This document shows positions 35,460-43,922 of a DNA stretch of 64,000 bases, one piece after another. The DNA is taken from the NCBI GenBank assembly GCA_965227875.1, contig OZ245783.1:2108001-2172000 (forward strand), written 5' to 3'. Each line of letters opens with the position of its first letter. The first letter of the stretch is position 1. Origin of the DNA: G965227875 sp965227875 (GTDB taxonomy: Bacteria > Pseudomonadota > Alphaproteobacteria > Rhizobiales > JAJFHC01). The position numbers and the translations under genes were made by a program. The notes under the pieces are model-generated. The model did no database searches and had not been told where the DNA came from. It worked only from the letters and a program-made list of their open reading frames with translations.

Positions 35460-36173
35460 CAACAGATGTTCCGTATGCTGATGGTGTCACGGATAATGAA
35501 TTGCAAAACAACGCCTTAGGCGTCGTGGTCACGAACCTGTCACACAGGGCGCGTCATGTGCGGTGCAATATTGTCACAAAGCGTCAAAAATCGGCTGATT
35601 TCAGGCCAATTTAGGGCACGCCGGAACGTTAAAGATTCATTACGATTCGTCAATGGTTTGCGCCCTGAACCTAAATTTCCGCCTCTGGCGAATCGGTCTG
35701 GGATTCGGTTTTCGGATCGCTTCAGTCGCGATTCAGCTATTGCCACCGAAAGCGCCTCGCGGTACATTCCGACCGTGCCCAGCGTTAATACCGGGCACCA
35801 CTCAGTAAAGCGGCTTCGACGCAACAAATTCCGGCGTATATCACTGAAATCGCCGAGGTGACGAAAAATAAGTCATCCGGCAAAGGGATATTTTTGCGCT
35901 TTTTTTGTTTCGTCAATACTTGTGAGACTCGTCTCGATTTCATATGAGCGAGGCTGCGGGCGTCCGTGACACTGAACTAACATTTGGGGGGCAGTCCGGA
36001 CTGGCCAATTCTCCTGGCATCCGGGTTACCTATGAGCGCAACCGGTTCACCGGTCCGAAATCTGCCGTTTCTCGAAATCGGCGGAGCGGACAAGCTCGTC
36101 CCAAAGCAGGGAAACCGGGTCGTGCCCTCGGGCAGGCCCATGTGCGGCAGACAGAACGGAGACGGACACGAAG
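35460..36173. other. Gene-free AT-richer region upstream of dnaA with clustered GANTC sites
   Basis: About 0.7 kb without a credible gene, visibly AT-richer than the flanks, ending in T-rich tracts around 35890-35910. GANTC, the target of the CcrM methylase, occurs at 35634, 35644, 35690, 35702, 35730 and 35926, i.e. five times within about 100 bp. TTAAAGATTCATTAC at about 35629 is a one-mismatch CtrA-like site. No consensus DnaA box (TTWTNCACA) is present on either strand by eye, so an origin of replication is possible but not shown. Confidence 0.5.
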
Positions 36174-37736
36174 ATGGCGATTATGCATCCGGAAAATCAG
36201 GCGTCGGCAAAGCCGATTTTGGCACGTGACACGCGTGGCGCGAGGCTTCCGGATTCCACGGAGCGGCGGAACCACCGCCCGGTCGCGCTTGTGCCGTCTG
36301 CCGGAAGAGCAGGGGACACTTTCGTGGATGACGACATTCGCAAGCTCAAGGACATCTGGAATCGTGTTGCGAAACGGCTGCGTGCCGAACTGGGCGAGGA
36401 CCTCTATTCGAGCTGGTTCGCCCGCATGGAGCCCGTCTCGGCGGAAGGAGGGACCGTCGTCGTGTCCGTTCCGACCCGCTTCCTGCGCAACTGGATCCAG
36501 GGTCACTATCGCGAGAAGCTGATCGCGACCTGGGCGGCGGAACGTCGGGAAACCGACGAGGTGGACATCCGTGTGCGCACCCGCGGCACGCCGATCGCGG
36601 CGAAGAAGGCCGGCGCGCGGCGCCCCGCCGCGGCAAGCCGCCCGGCGGAGACCCCTGTGCCCGCGGCCCCCGCAGGAGACCTGTCCGCCGAGCGCGGGTC
36701 GCCTCTCGACCGCACCATGACCTTCGACACTTTCGTGGCCGGCAATTCGAACGGCCTGGCCCATGCCGCCGCCACCCGCGTCGCGGAGGCGGGCAGCGAT
36801 GCGCCGGTGTCCTTCAACCCGCTCTACATCCACAGCCAGGCCGGCCTCGGCAAGACCCACCTTCTCCACGCCATCGCCTGGCGCGTGCGCGAGCTCAACC
36901 CGGAACGCAAGGTCCTCTACCTCACCGCGGAGCGCTTCATGTACCACTTCGTGGTCGCGCTCAAGTCCAAGGACATGATGGGGTTCAAGGACTTCTTCCA
37001 GAGCGTGGACGTGCTGCTCATCGACGATTTCCAGTTCCTCCAGGGCCGCACCATGCAGCAGGAGTTCTGCCACACGTTCAATTCGCTGGTGGACAGCAAG
37101 CGGCAGGTGATCATCGCCGCCGACCTGCCGCCCGCGCAGCTCGACAGCATCGACAACCGCATGCGGTCCCGCCTCGCCGGAGGACTGGTGGTGGACATCG
37201 CCCCCGCGGAACTGGACCTGCGGCGGTCGATCCTCGAGATGCGGCTGGCCGCCGCGCGCAGCCGCGACGCCTCCATCGACATTTCCGAGGAAGTGCTCGA
37301 CTACGTCGCCAACCGCATCCAGGGCGGTGGCCGTGAACTCGACGGCGCCCTTACGCGCATCGTCGTCAGCCAGCAGCTCGCCCGCGGCCCCATAACGGTC
37401 GAGATGGCCGCCGCCGCGCTGCGCGACCTCGTCCGGCCGACGGAACCCCGGCGCATCAAGATCGACGACATCCTGCGGGTCGTCGGCAAGCACTACAATG
37501 TGTCCAAGGCCGACCTTCTCTCCCCGCGCCGCGCCCGCTCCATCGTGCGTCCGCGGCAGGTGGGCATGTTTCTCGCCAAGGCGCTGACCACCCGGTCGCT
37601 GCCCGAGATTGGCCGGCGGTTCGGCGGCAGAGACCATTCCACCGTGCTTCACGCCATTCGCAAGATCGAGGAGCTCAAGCAGTCCGACGACAAGCTCTCG
37701 CGTGAAATCGAACTGCTGACCAAGCTCCTCGACTGA
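36174..37736 (+). CDS. dnaA: Chromosomal replication initiator protein DnaA
   Basis: DnaA is the AAA+ initiator that unwinds the origin. Domain I begins near DIWNRVAKRL; the AAA+ domain has Walker A GLGKTHLL (near 225) and Walker B LLIDDFQFLQ (near 281); the DNA-binding domain IV carries GGRDHSTVLHA near the C-terminus. The 520-residue form has about 50 extra N-terminal residues. A GTG at 36324, seven bases after AGGGGA, would give the shorter usual protein, so the start is uncertain. dnaN, recF and gyrB follow. Confidence 0.97.
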   Translation: MAIMHPENQASAKPILARDTRGARLPDSTERRNHRPVALVPSAGRAGDTFVDDDIRKLKDIWNRVAKRLRAELGEDLYSSWFARMEPVSAEGGTVVVSVPTRFLRNWIQGHYREKLIATWAAERRETDEVDIRVRTRGTPIAAKKAGARRPAAASRPAETPVPAAPAGDLSAERGSPLDRTMTFDTFVAGNSNGLAHAAATRVAEAGSDAPVSFNPLYIHSQAGLGKTHLLHAIAWRVRELNPERKVLYLTAERFMYHFVVALKSKDMMGFKDFFQSVDVLLIDDFQFLQGRTMQQEFCHTFNSLVDSKRQVIIAADLPPAQLDSIDNRMRSRLAGGLVVDIAPAELDLRRSILEMRLAAARSRDASIDISEEVLDYVANRIQGGGRELDGALTRIVVSQQLARGPITVEMAAAALRDLVRPTEPRRIKIDDILRVVGKHYNVSKADLLSPRRARSIVRPRQVGMFLAKALTTRSLPEIGRRFGGRDHSTVLHAIRKIEELKQSDDKLSREIELLTKLLD

Positions 37737-37992
37737 GCCAGGAGCATTACCGGGGCTTCCTCCCGCACCCGGGGCGCGGAAAACCGAGAAATTTCCCGCT
37801 CCGGGCTTGCGCCGGGCCCCCGGAAGGTACACATTCTCCCGACTAATGGAGGGACGATTCTCCGGCCGCTTCCGCGCGCCGTGACTTCCGTTCACGCTGA
37901 CGACCAGCGCGCGGCACCGGACAGGGCCGGCACGGTCGGACCGTCGTGCCCGCCCAGTCGCAGGCCAGGGATTCTTCTGTTCGGGAATACGC

Positions 37993-39111
37993 ATGAAAAT
38001 AACCATAGAACGTGCTGCACTCTTGAAGTCACTCAACCACGTGCAGAGCGTCGTCGAACGGCGCAACACCATCCCGATCCTTTCCAACGTCCTCATCAAC
38101 GCGAGTCCGGACGGCATGCGCCTGAGCGCGACCGATCTCGACATCGAGATCGTGGAGAATGTCCAGGCCGATGTGGGGCAGCCCGGCAACACCACCGTGT
38201 CCGCGCACATGATGTACGACATCGTGCGCAAGCTTCCGGACGGGGCCCAGCTCGAGATCGAGCAGGGGCCCGACGACGGCCGCCTGACGGTGTTCGCCGG
38301 CCGGTCGCAGTTTTCGCTCCAGTCCCTGCCCGCGGAAGACTTTCCCGATCTCGCCGCCGGGGCCATGAGCCATCGGTTCGCCATTGCCGCGAGCGAACTC
38401 AAGCTTCTCATCGAGAAGACGAGGTTCGCCATTTCCACCGAGGAGACCCGCTACTATCTCAACGGGATCTATCTGCACGAGGTGGAAACCGGCGGCATCG
38501 CCATGCTGCGCGCCGTGGCCACCGACGGCCACCGCCTCGCCCAGGTCCAGTTTCCCCTGCCCGAAGGCGCGGCCGGCATGCCCGGCATCATCGTGCCTCG
38601 CAAGACCGTCTTCGAGCTGCACAAGCTGATCGAGGACCGTGACGGTTCTGTCGACGTCTCCCTGTCGGAGAGCAAGATCCGTTTCGAATGCGGCAACGCG
38701 GTGCTCACGTCGAAGCTCATCGACGGCACATTCCCGGATTACGAGCGCGTCATTCCCAAGGACAACGACAAGCAGCTCGAGGTGGACGCGAAACTCTTCG
38801 CCCAGGCCGTCGACCGGGTCTCGACCATATCCAGCGAGAAGGGCCGTGCGGTCAAGCTCAACATCGACAACGAGCGCATCGCCCTTTCGGTCAACAATCC
38901 CGACAGCGGCAGCGCGTCCGAGGAAGTCGCCGCGACCTACGGGTCCGATCCGCTGGAAATCGGCTTCAACGCCCGCTACCTGCTCGACATCACGGCCCAG
39001 CTCCAGGGCGCGAACGCCCGGTTCATGCTGGCAGATTCCGGATCACCGACCATCGTCAGCGATGCCGAAGACGAATCCGCGCTCTACGTCATCATGCCGA
39101 TGCGGGTGTGA
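37993..39111 (+). CDS. dnaN: DNA polymerase III sliding clamp (beta subunit)
   Basis: DnaN is the ring that tethers DNA polymerase III. The 372-residue protein has three clamp domains, the opening MKITIERAALLKSLNHVQSVVERRNTIP (seen in part) and the typical end YVIMPMRV. The gap from dnaA is 256 bp, long enough for its own promoter. Its stop overlaps the recF start. Confidence 0.98.
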   Translation: MKITIERAALLKSLNHVQSVVERRNTIPILSNVLINASPDGMRLSATDLDIEIVENVQADVGQPGNTTVSAHMMYDIVRKLPDGAQLEIEQGPDDGRLTVFAGRSQFSLQSLPAEDFPDLAAGAMSHRFAIAASELKLLIEKTRFAISTEETRYYLNGIYLHEVETGGIAMLRAVATDGHRLAQVQFPLPEGAAGMPGIIVPRKTVFELHKLIEDRDGSVDVSLSESKIRFECGNAVLTSKLIDGTFPDYERVIPKDNDKQLEVDAKLFAQAVDRVSTISSEKGRAVKLNIDNERIALSVNNPDSGSASEEVAATYGSDPLEIGFNARYLLDITAQLQGANARFMLADSGSPTIVSDAEDESALYVIMPMRV

Positions 39112-40328
39112 CGGTCGTCCTCGCGGCGGCCGGACCTCCCGTGCGTGAACCGTCGGCGGGCCCGCAGGCGCAAGCCAGGCTCCGTGTCGACCGGCTCCGG
39201 GTGACCGGTTTCCGCAATTACGTCCAGGCAGAGCTGTCGCCGTCCGCGGCGATGATCGTCCTCACCGGAGAGAACGGCGCGGGCAAGACCAACCTGCTCG
39301 AGGCCCTCTCGCTCCTGTCGCCGGGCCGCGGTCTGCGCGGCGTGCCGTTTCCCGATCTCGCGCACAAGGCGCGGCCGGAAGCAGGGTGGAGCGTTTCCGC
39401 CCGCGTCGTCGGCCCGATGGGCGAAACGGATATCGGCACCGGCCTGGCGGCCGGCCAGGACTCCGCCGGCGCGACGGCCCGCATCGTCCGGGTCGACGGG
39501 GTGACGCAGCGCGGCTCCGGCGTGCTCTCCGATCATCTCCGGCTGCTCTGGCTGACACCGGCCATGGACCGTCTCTTCACCGGTCCGCCCGGCGACCGCC
39601 GCCGGTTTCTCGATCGCCTCGTCGCCGCCTTCGACCCCGCCCACGGCACCCGCGTCAACGCGTTCGAGAAGGCCATGCGCGAGCGCAACCGCCTGCTCGA
39701 CGCCTCGCCGGGCCAGGCCGTCTGGCTGGACGGGCTGGAGACCCAGATGGCGGAACTGGGCGTCGCGGTCGCCGCGGCGCGCTGCGAGACCCTCGGGGCG
39801 CTGTCGGCCATAGCCGAAGACCGGCGCATCCGTCACGCGGAGTCGCCCTTTCCCTGGGTGGGCCTGTCGCTCGACGGCAGCCTGGAAGCCCGCGTCGGCC
39901 ATGACGCCGCAGTGGAGATCGAGGACGAATATCGTAGAATGCTGCGTGATTCGCGCGGTCGCGACGCGGCTGCGGGGCGCACGCTCGAAGGTCCGCACCG
40001 GACGGACCTGGAGGTGCTGCACGGTCCCAAGGACATGGCCGCACGGCTGTGCTCGACGGGTGAACAGAAGGCTTTGCTGATCGGTATGGTGCTCGCCCAC
40101 GCTAGAGTGATAGAACAGACCTTCGACGGATATCCGCCCGTGCTCCTGCTCGACGAAATTGCCGCCCATCTCGACCGCGGACGCCGCGATGCCCTGTTCG
40201 GCGAACTGGCCGACCTGGGGGCCCAGGTCTGGATGACGGGCACGGAAGCGGCCCTGTTCGCTGGCCTCGGGAGCGCTGCGGACTATTTTTCAATCGAGGA
40301 CGGCGCGGTGCGTCCGTCCGCGCCCTGA
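39108..40328 (+). CDS. recF: DNA replication and repair protein RecF
   Basis: RecF is an SMC-like ATPase that loads RecA at gaps with RecO and RecR. The 406-residue protein has Walker A GENGAGKTNLLEA (near 56), a signature region CSTGEQKALLIG and Walker B VLLLDEIAAHLD. It starts at a GTG overlapping the dnaN stop (GTGA). The N-terminal LRVDRLRVTGFRNY is the usual RecF beginning after about 20 extra residues. Confidence 0.95.
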   Translation: MTVVLAAAGPPVREPSAGPQAQARLRVDRLRVTGFRNYVQAELSPSAAMIVLTGENGAGKTNLLEALSLLSPGRGLRGVPFPDLAHKARPEAGWSVSARVVGPMGETDIGTGLAAGQDSAGATARIVRVDGVTQRGSGVLSDHLRLLWLTPAMDRLFTGPPGDRRRFLDRLVAAFDPAHGTRVNAFEKAMRERNRLLDASPGQAVWLDGLETQMAELGVAVAAARCETLGALSAIAEDRRIRHAESPFPWVGLSLDGSLEARVGHDAAVEIEDEYRRMLRDSRGRDAAAGRTLEGPHRTDLEVLHGPKDMAARLCSTGEQKALLIGMVLAHARVIEQTFDGYPPVLLLDEIAAHLDRGRRDALFGELADLGAQVWMTGTEAALFAGLGSAADYFSIEDGAVRPSAP

Positions 40329-40357
40329 GCGCGCCAACGCCAACGGAAAGACAGCCC

Positions 40358-42784
40358 ATGTCCGATACCGACAACACCCCCGCCGACGATTACGGCGCCG
40401 ACTCCATCAAGGTCCTGAAGGGTCTCGATGCGGTTCGCAAGCGCCCGGGCATGTATATCGGCGACACCGACGACGGTTCGGGCCTGCACCACATGGTCTA
40501 CGAGGTCGTGGACAATGCCATCGACGAGGCCCTGGCCGGTCATTGCGACACGGTGACCGTGATCCTCAATCCGGACGGCTCGGCCACCATTTCCGACAAC
40601 GGCCGCGGCATCCCCACGGACATGCACACAGAGGAGGGCGTCTCGGCCGCCGAGGTCATCATGACCCAGCTCCATGCGGGCGGTAAGTTCGACCAGAACT
40701 CCTACAAGGTGTCCGGCGGGCTGCACGGCGTCGGCGTGTCGGTCGTCAACGCGTTGTCCGAGGAACTCGTGCTCAACATCTGGCGCGGCGGCCAGGCGCA
40801 TTCGATGACCTTCCGTCACGGCGTGGCCGAGACGCCGCTCGAGGTCGTCGGTCCGGCAGACGGCCGCACGGGCACGGAGATCACCTTCAAGCCGTCCGCC
40901 GACACGTTCACCATGGTGGAGTTCGACTACAACACCCTCGAACACCGCCTGCGCGAACTGGCCTTCCTCAATTCCGGCGTCCGCATCACGCTCACCGACA
41001 ATCGCGGCGTCGAGCCCAAGGTCGAGGAGATGCTGTACGACGGCGGGCTCGAAGCCTTCGTGCGCTATCTCGACCGGACCAAGCAGGCGCTCATCGACAC
41101 GCCGATCTCGATCTCGGTCGAGCGTGACGGCATCGCGCTGGACGCGGCCATGTGGTGGAACGACAGCTACCACGAGAACGTGATGTGCTTCACCAACAAC
41201 ATTCCCCAGCGCGACGGCGGCACTCACCTGGCCGGATTCCGCGCGGCCCTGACGCGCACGGTCAACGCCTATGCCAACGAGTCCGGCATCGCCAAGAAGG
41301 AGAAGGTGTCGCTGACCGGCGACGATGCCCGCGAGGGCCTCACCTGCGTGCTCTCGGTCAAGGTGCCGGATCCGAAATTCTCCAGCCAGACGAAAGACAA
41401 GCTGGTCTCCTCCGAGGTCCGGCCGGTCGTCGAGAGCGTGGTGAACGAAGCGCTCGGCCAGTGGTTCGAGGAACATCCCGCCGAGGCGAAGCAGATCGTC
41501 GGCAAGGTGGTCGAGGCCGCCGCCGCCCGCGAGGCCGCACGCAAGGCACGCGAACTGACCCGCCGCAAGGGTGCGCTCGACGTCTCCAGCCTGCCGGGCA
41601 AGCTGGCGGACTGCCAGGAACGCGATCCGGCGAAATCCGAACTCTTCCTGGTGGAGGGCGACTCCGCCGGCGGTTCGGCGAAGCAGGCCCGCAATCGCGA
41701 GAACCAGGCCGTGCTGCCCCTGCGCGGCAAGATCCTCAATGTCGAGCGCGCACGCTTCGACAAGATGCTTTCGTCCAACGAGATCGGCACGCTGATTACG
41801 GCGCTGGGAACCGGCATCGGGCGCGAGGACTTCAATGTCGAGAAGCTGCGCTACCACAAGATCATCATCATGACCGACGCCGATGTGGACGGTGCGCATA
41901 TCCGCACGCTGCTGCTGACGTTCTTCTACAGGCAGATGCCTGAGCTCATCGAGCGGGGCCATCTCTACATCGCCCAGCCGCCGCTCTACAAGGTGCGCCG
42001 CGGGCAGTCGGAGCAGTATCTCAAGGACGAGCTGGCGCTCACCGAGTATCTCGTGGATTCCGGCCTCGAGGAAGCGGTGCTGACCCTGGGCAACGGCGAA
42101 GAGGTCGCCGGCGAGGACCTGCGCTACGTCGTCCGCGAAGCCCGCGTTGTCGTGGCGGGCCTGGAATCCCTGCACAGCCGATACCCCCGTTTCATCGTCG
42201 AGCAGACGGCCATCGCCGGCGCGCTGAGCCCGGAAGTGCTGAGTGACATGGGCGACGCCCAGAACGCGGCCGAATATGTCGCGCGGCGGCTCGACGTGCT
42301 GTCCGAGGAAACCGAGCGCGGCTGGGTCGGCAAGGCGACCGAGGACGGCGGACTGATGTTCGAGCGCGAGGTGCGCGGGGTGCGCGAGGTCCACTCCATT
42401 GACGCGCCGCTGATCTCCTCGAGCGATGCCCGCCGCCTCGACCAGAAGGCCGATCATCTGCAACTGGTCTACGGGGTTCCCGCCACCCTGCGCCGCAAGG
42501 AGTCGAGCACGCCGATCTACGGGCCGAGCGGCCTGCTGGAAGCGGTGCTCAACGCCGGGCGCAAGGGTATCTCCATGCAGCGGTACAAGGGGCTGGGCGA
42601 GATGAACCCCGACCAGCTCTGGGAAACCACGCTCGACGTGAACGAGCGTTCGCTCCTGCAGGTCAAGGTGCGCGAGTCCGACCAGGCCGACGACATGTTC
42701 AGCCGCCTGATGGGCGATGTGGTCGAACCCCGCCGGGACTTCATCCGCGAAAACGCGCTCGCCGTGGCCAATCTCGACGTGTGA
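40358..42784 (+). CDS. gyrB: DNA gyrase subunit B
   Basis: GyrB is the ATPase subunit of the supercoiling topoisomerase. The 808-residue protein has the GHKL ATP site (VDNAIDEALAGH; GGLHGVGVSVVNALS), the Toprim domain (EGDSAGGSAKQ near 433; DADVDGAHI near 507) and the C-terminal QRYKGLGEMNP. It completes the dnaA-dnaN-recF-gyrB block. Confidence 0.98.
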   Translation: MSDTDNTPADDYGADSIKVLKGLDAVRKRPGMYIGDTDDGSGLHHMVYEVVDNAIDEALAGHCDTVTVILNPDGSATISDNGRGIPTDMHTEEGVSAAEVIMTQLHAGGKFDQNSYKVSGGLHGVGVSVVNALSEELVLNIWRGGQAHSMTFRHGVAETPLEVVGPADGRTGTEITFKPSADTFTMVEFDYNTLEHRLRELAFLNSGVRITLTDNRGVEPKVEEMLYDGGLEAFVRYLDRTKQALIDTPISISVERDGIALDAAMWWNDSYHENVMCFTNNIPQRDGGTHLAGFRAALTRTVNAYANESGIAKKEKVSLTGDDAREGLTCVLSVKVPDPKFSSQTKDKLVSSEVRPVVESVVNEALGQWFEEHPAEAKQIVGKVVEAAAAREAARKARELTRRKGALDVSSLPGKLADCQERDPAKSELFLVEGDSAGGSAKQARNRENQAVLPLRGKILNVERARFDKMLSSNEIGTLITALGTGIGREDFNVEKLRYHKIIIMTDADVDGAHIRTLLLTFFYRQMPELIERGHLYIAQPPLYKVRRGQSEQYLKDELALTEYLVDSGLEEAVLTLGNGEEVAGEDLRYVVREARVVVAGLESLHSRYPRFIVEQTAIAGALSPEVLSDMGDAQNAAEYVARRLDVLSEETERGWVGKATEDGGLMFEREVRGVREVHSIDAPLISSSDARRLDQKADHLQLVYGVPATLRRKESSTPIYGPSGLLEAVLNAGRKGISMQRYKGLGEMNPDQLWETTLDVNERSLLQVKVRESDQADDMFSRLMGDVVEPRRDFIRENALAVANLDV

Positions 42785-42808
42785 CGCGGATCATCCCGGT
42801 CCCGCGTC
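42783..42808 (+). terminator. Possible bidirectional hairpin between gyrB and the DMT gene
   Basis: GACGCGG (42783-42789, overlapping the gyrB stop) pairs with CCGCGTC (42802-42808). Only a weak pyrimidine-rich tract follows. It lies in the 25-bp gap between convergent genes. Confidence 0.4.
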
Positions 42809-42809
42809 G

Positions 42810-43754
42810 TCAGTCTTTCTCCGGACCGCTCTCCTCGCCCCGGGCGGGCAGGTTTGACGGCGTGCCGTGTTGCGCGGTCGCCGCCCGGCGGGCGAGGCGG
42901 TCTTCCGTCAGCACGGAATAGTAGTTGGCCGCGAAGATGAATGCCGCGCCGACGAAGACGAAGACGTCGAGCGCCTCGTTGTAGAGCAGGAAGCCCACGA
43001 TCGCGATCAGCGGCAGGCGCAGGAAATCGACCGGCAGGATCATCGTCGCGTCGACCAGCACGAGCGCGCGCGCCATGGCGTAGTGGGCGGTCAGGGCGGT
43101 CACGCCGACGATCAGGAACCACGGGACATGGGCGAGCGAAGGCGGCGTCCAGTCGAGCAGGGCCGGCACCAGGCCCATGGGAAGCTGCATCAGCGCCATG
43201 TAGAAGACGATGGTGAGCGCCCCGTCGTGCCGGGTCAGCCGCTTGACCATGATCACCGAGGCGGCAAAGCCGAGCGCGGCCCCCAGAACGATGAACGACG
43301 CCGGGTCGAACACGTCGCCGCCCGGCCGCACCACGAAGAGCACGCCGACGAAGCCGCCCAGGATGGCGATCAGCCGGTGCCGCGAGAGCCGTTCGCCGAG
43401 AAACATCCACGCCAGCAGCGCTGCCCATATGGGCATGGTGAACTCCAGCGCGAACACCTCCGCCAGCGGCAGGAGGGCGACGCCGAGCACCCAGCAGTAC
43501 TGGCCGAAGAAGTGGACGCAGTTGCGCAGCACCTGGAGGCGCGGGTGCGCGGTCCTGAGCGCCGATCCGCCGTTCCGCAGAACGAAGGGCAGCAGAACGA
43601 GGATGCCGATGACGCTGCGGAAGAAGAGGATCTCGAACGTGCCGTAGCTGAAGGACAGCTGGCGCGCGCTGACGGCCATGCTGATGAAGGAGACCACTGA
43701 GACGGTCATCCACAGGCTCGCGCGCAGGGTCGGCGAGTAGGCGTTGTCGGACAT
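42810..43754 (-). CDS. EamA/DMT-family transporter
   Basis: The 314-residue protein is hydrophobic with about ten membrane segments in two homologous EamA halves (first half ending near GGFVGVLFVVRPG, second near FVFVGAAFIFAANYY), and a polar C-terminal tail. Members export amino acids, sugars, nucleosides or drugs; the substrate cannot be told. The gene converges with gyrB and is divergent from the PBP gene. Confidence 0.9.
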   Translation of the reverse strand: MSDNAYSPTLRASLWMTVSVVSFISMAVSARQLSFSYGTFEILFFRSVIGILVLLPFVLRNGGSALRTAHPRLQVLRNCVHFFGQYCWVLGVALLPLAEVFALEFTMPIWAALLAWMFLGERLSRHRLIAILGGFVGVLFVVRPGGDVFDPASFIVLGAALGFAASVIMVKRLTRHDGALTIVFYMALMQLPMGLVPALLDWTPPSLAHVPWFLIVGVTALTAHYAMARALVLVDATMILPVDFLRLPLIAIVGFLLYNEALDVFVFVGAAFIFAANYYSVLTEDRLARRAATAQHGTPSNLPARGEESGPEKD

Positions 43755-43825
43755 GGAGACACCGGAAGTCGGAGGGCGGGGAGCCTCGGGAGCGAGCGCC
43801 TACATATCACGGCGTTTCCGCTTCG

Positions 43826-43840
43826 TTAAGCGCACCTTAA
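43826..43840. promoter_or_regulatory. CtrA-like site TTAA-N7-TTAA upstream of the PBP gene
   Basis: A perfect TTAA-N7-TTAA lies 83 bp before the PBP start and 72 bp before the divergent DMT start. The half sites and spacing match the CtrA consensus, and a cell-wall synthase is a sensible cell-cycle target. Confidence 0.55.
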
Positions 43841-43922
43841 AGAAGCGCCTCTAGAGTCGGCGCAGAACGGGCTGGCCGGTGCCGGCCGGTTCCAGATCGA
43901 CCAGGGGACGATCCGAAGAGCC

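Noticed and set aside
35460..36173. Definite oriC call
   Set aside because: No consensus DnaA box on either strand; location next to dnaA is not enough in this class.
35944..36522. 192-codon plus-strand frame before and into dnaA
   Set aside because: It overlaps the dnaA start in another frame, has a low-complexity basic translation and no ribosome site.
40283..42463. 726-codon minus-strand frame
   Set aside because: Antisense shadow of gyrB.
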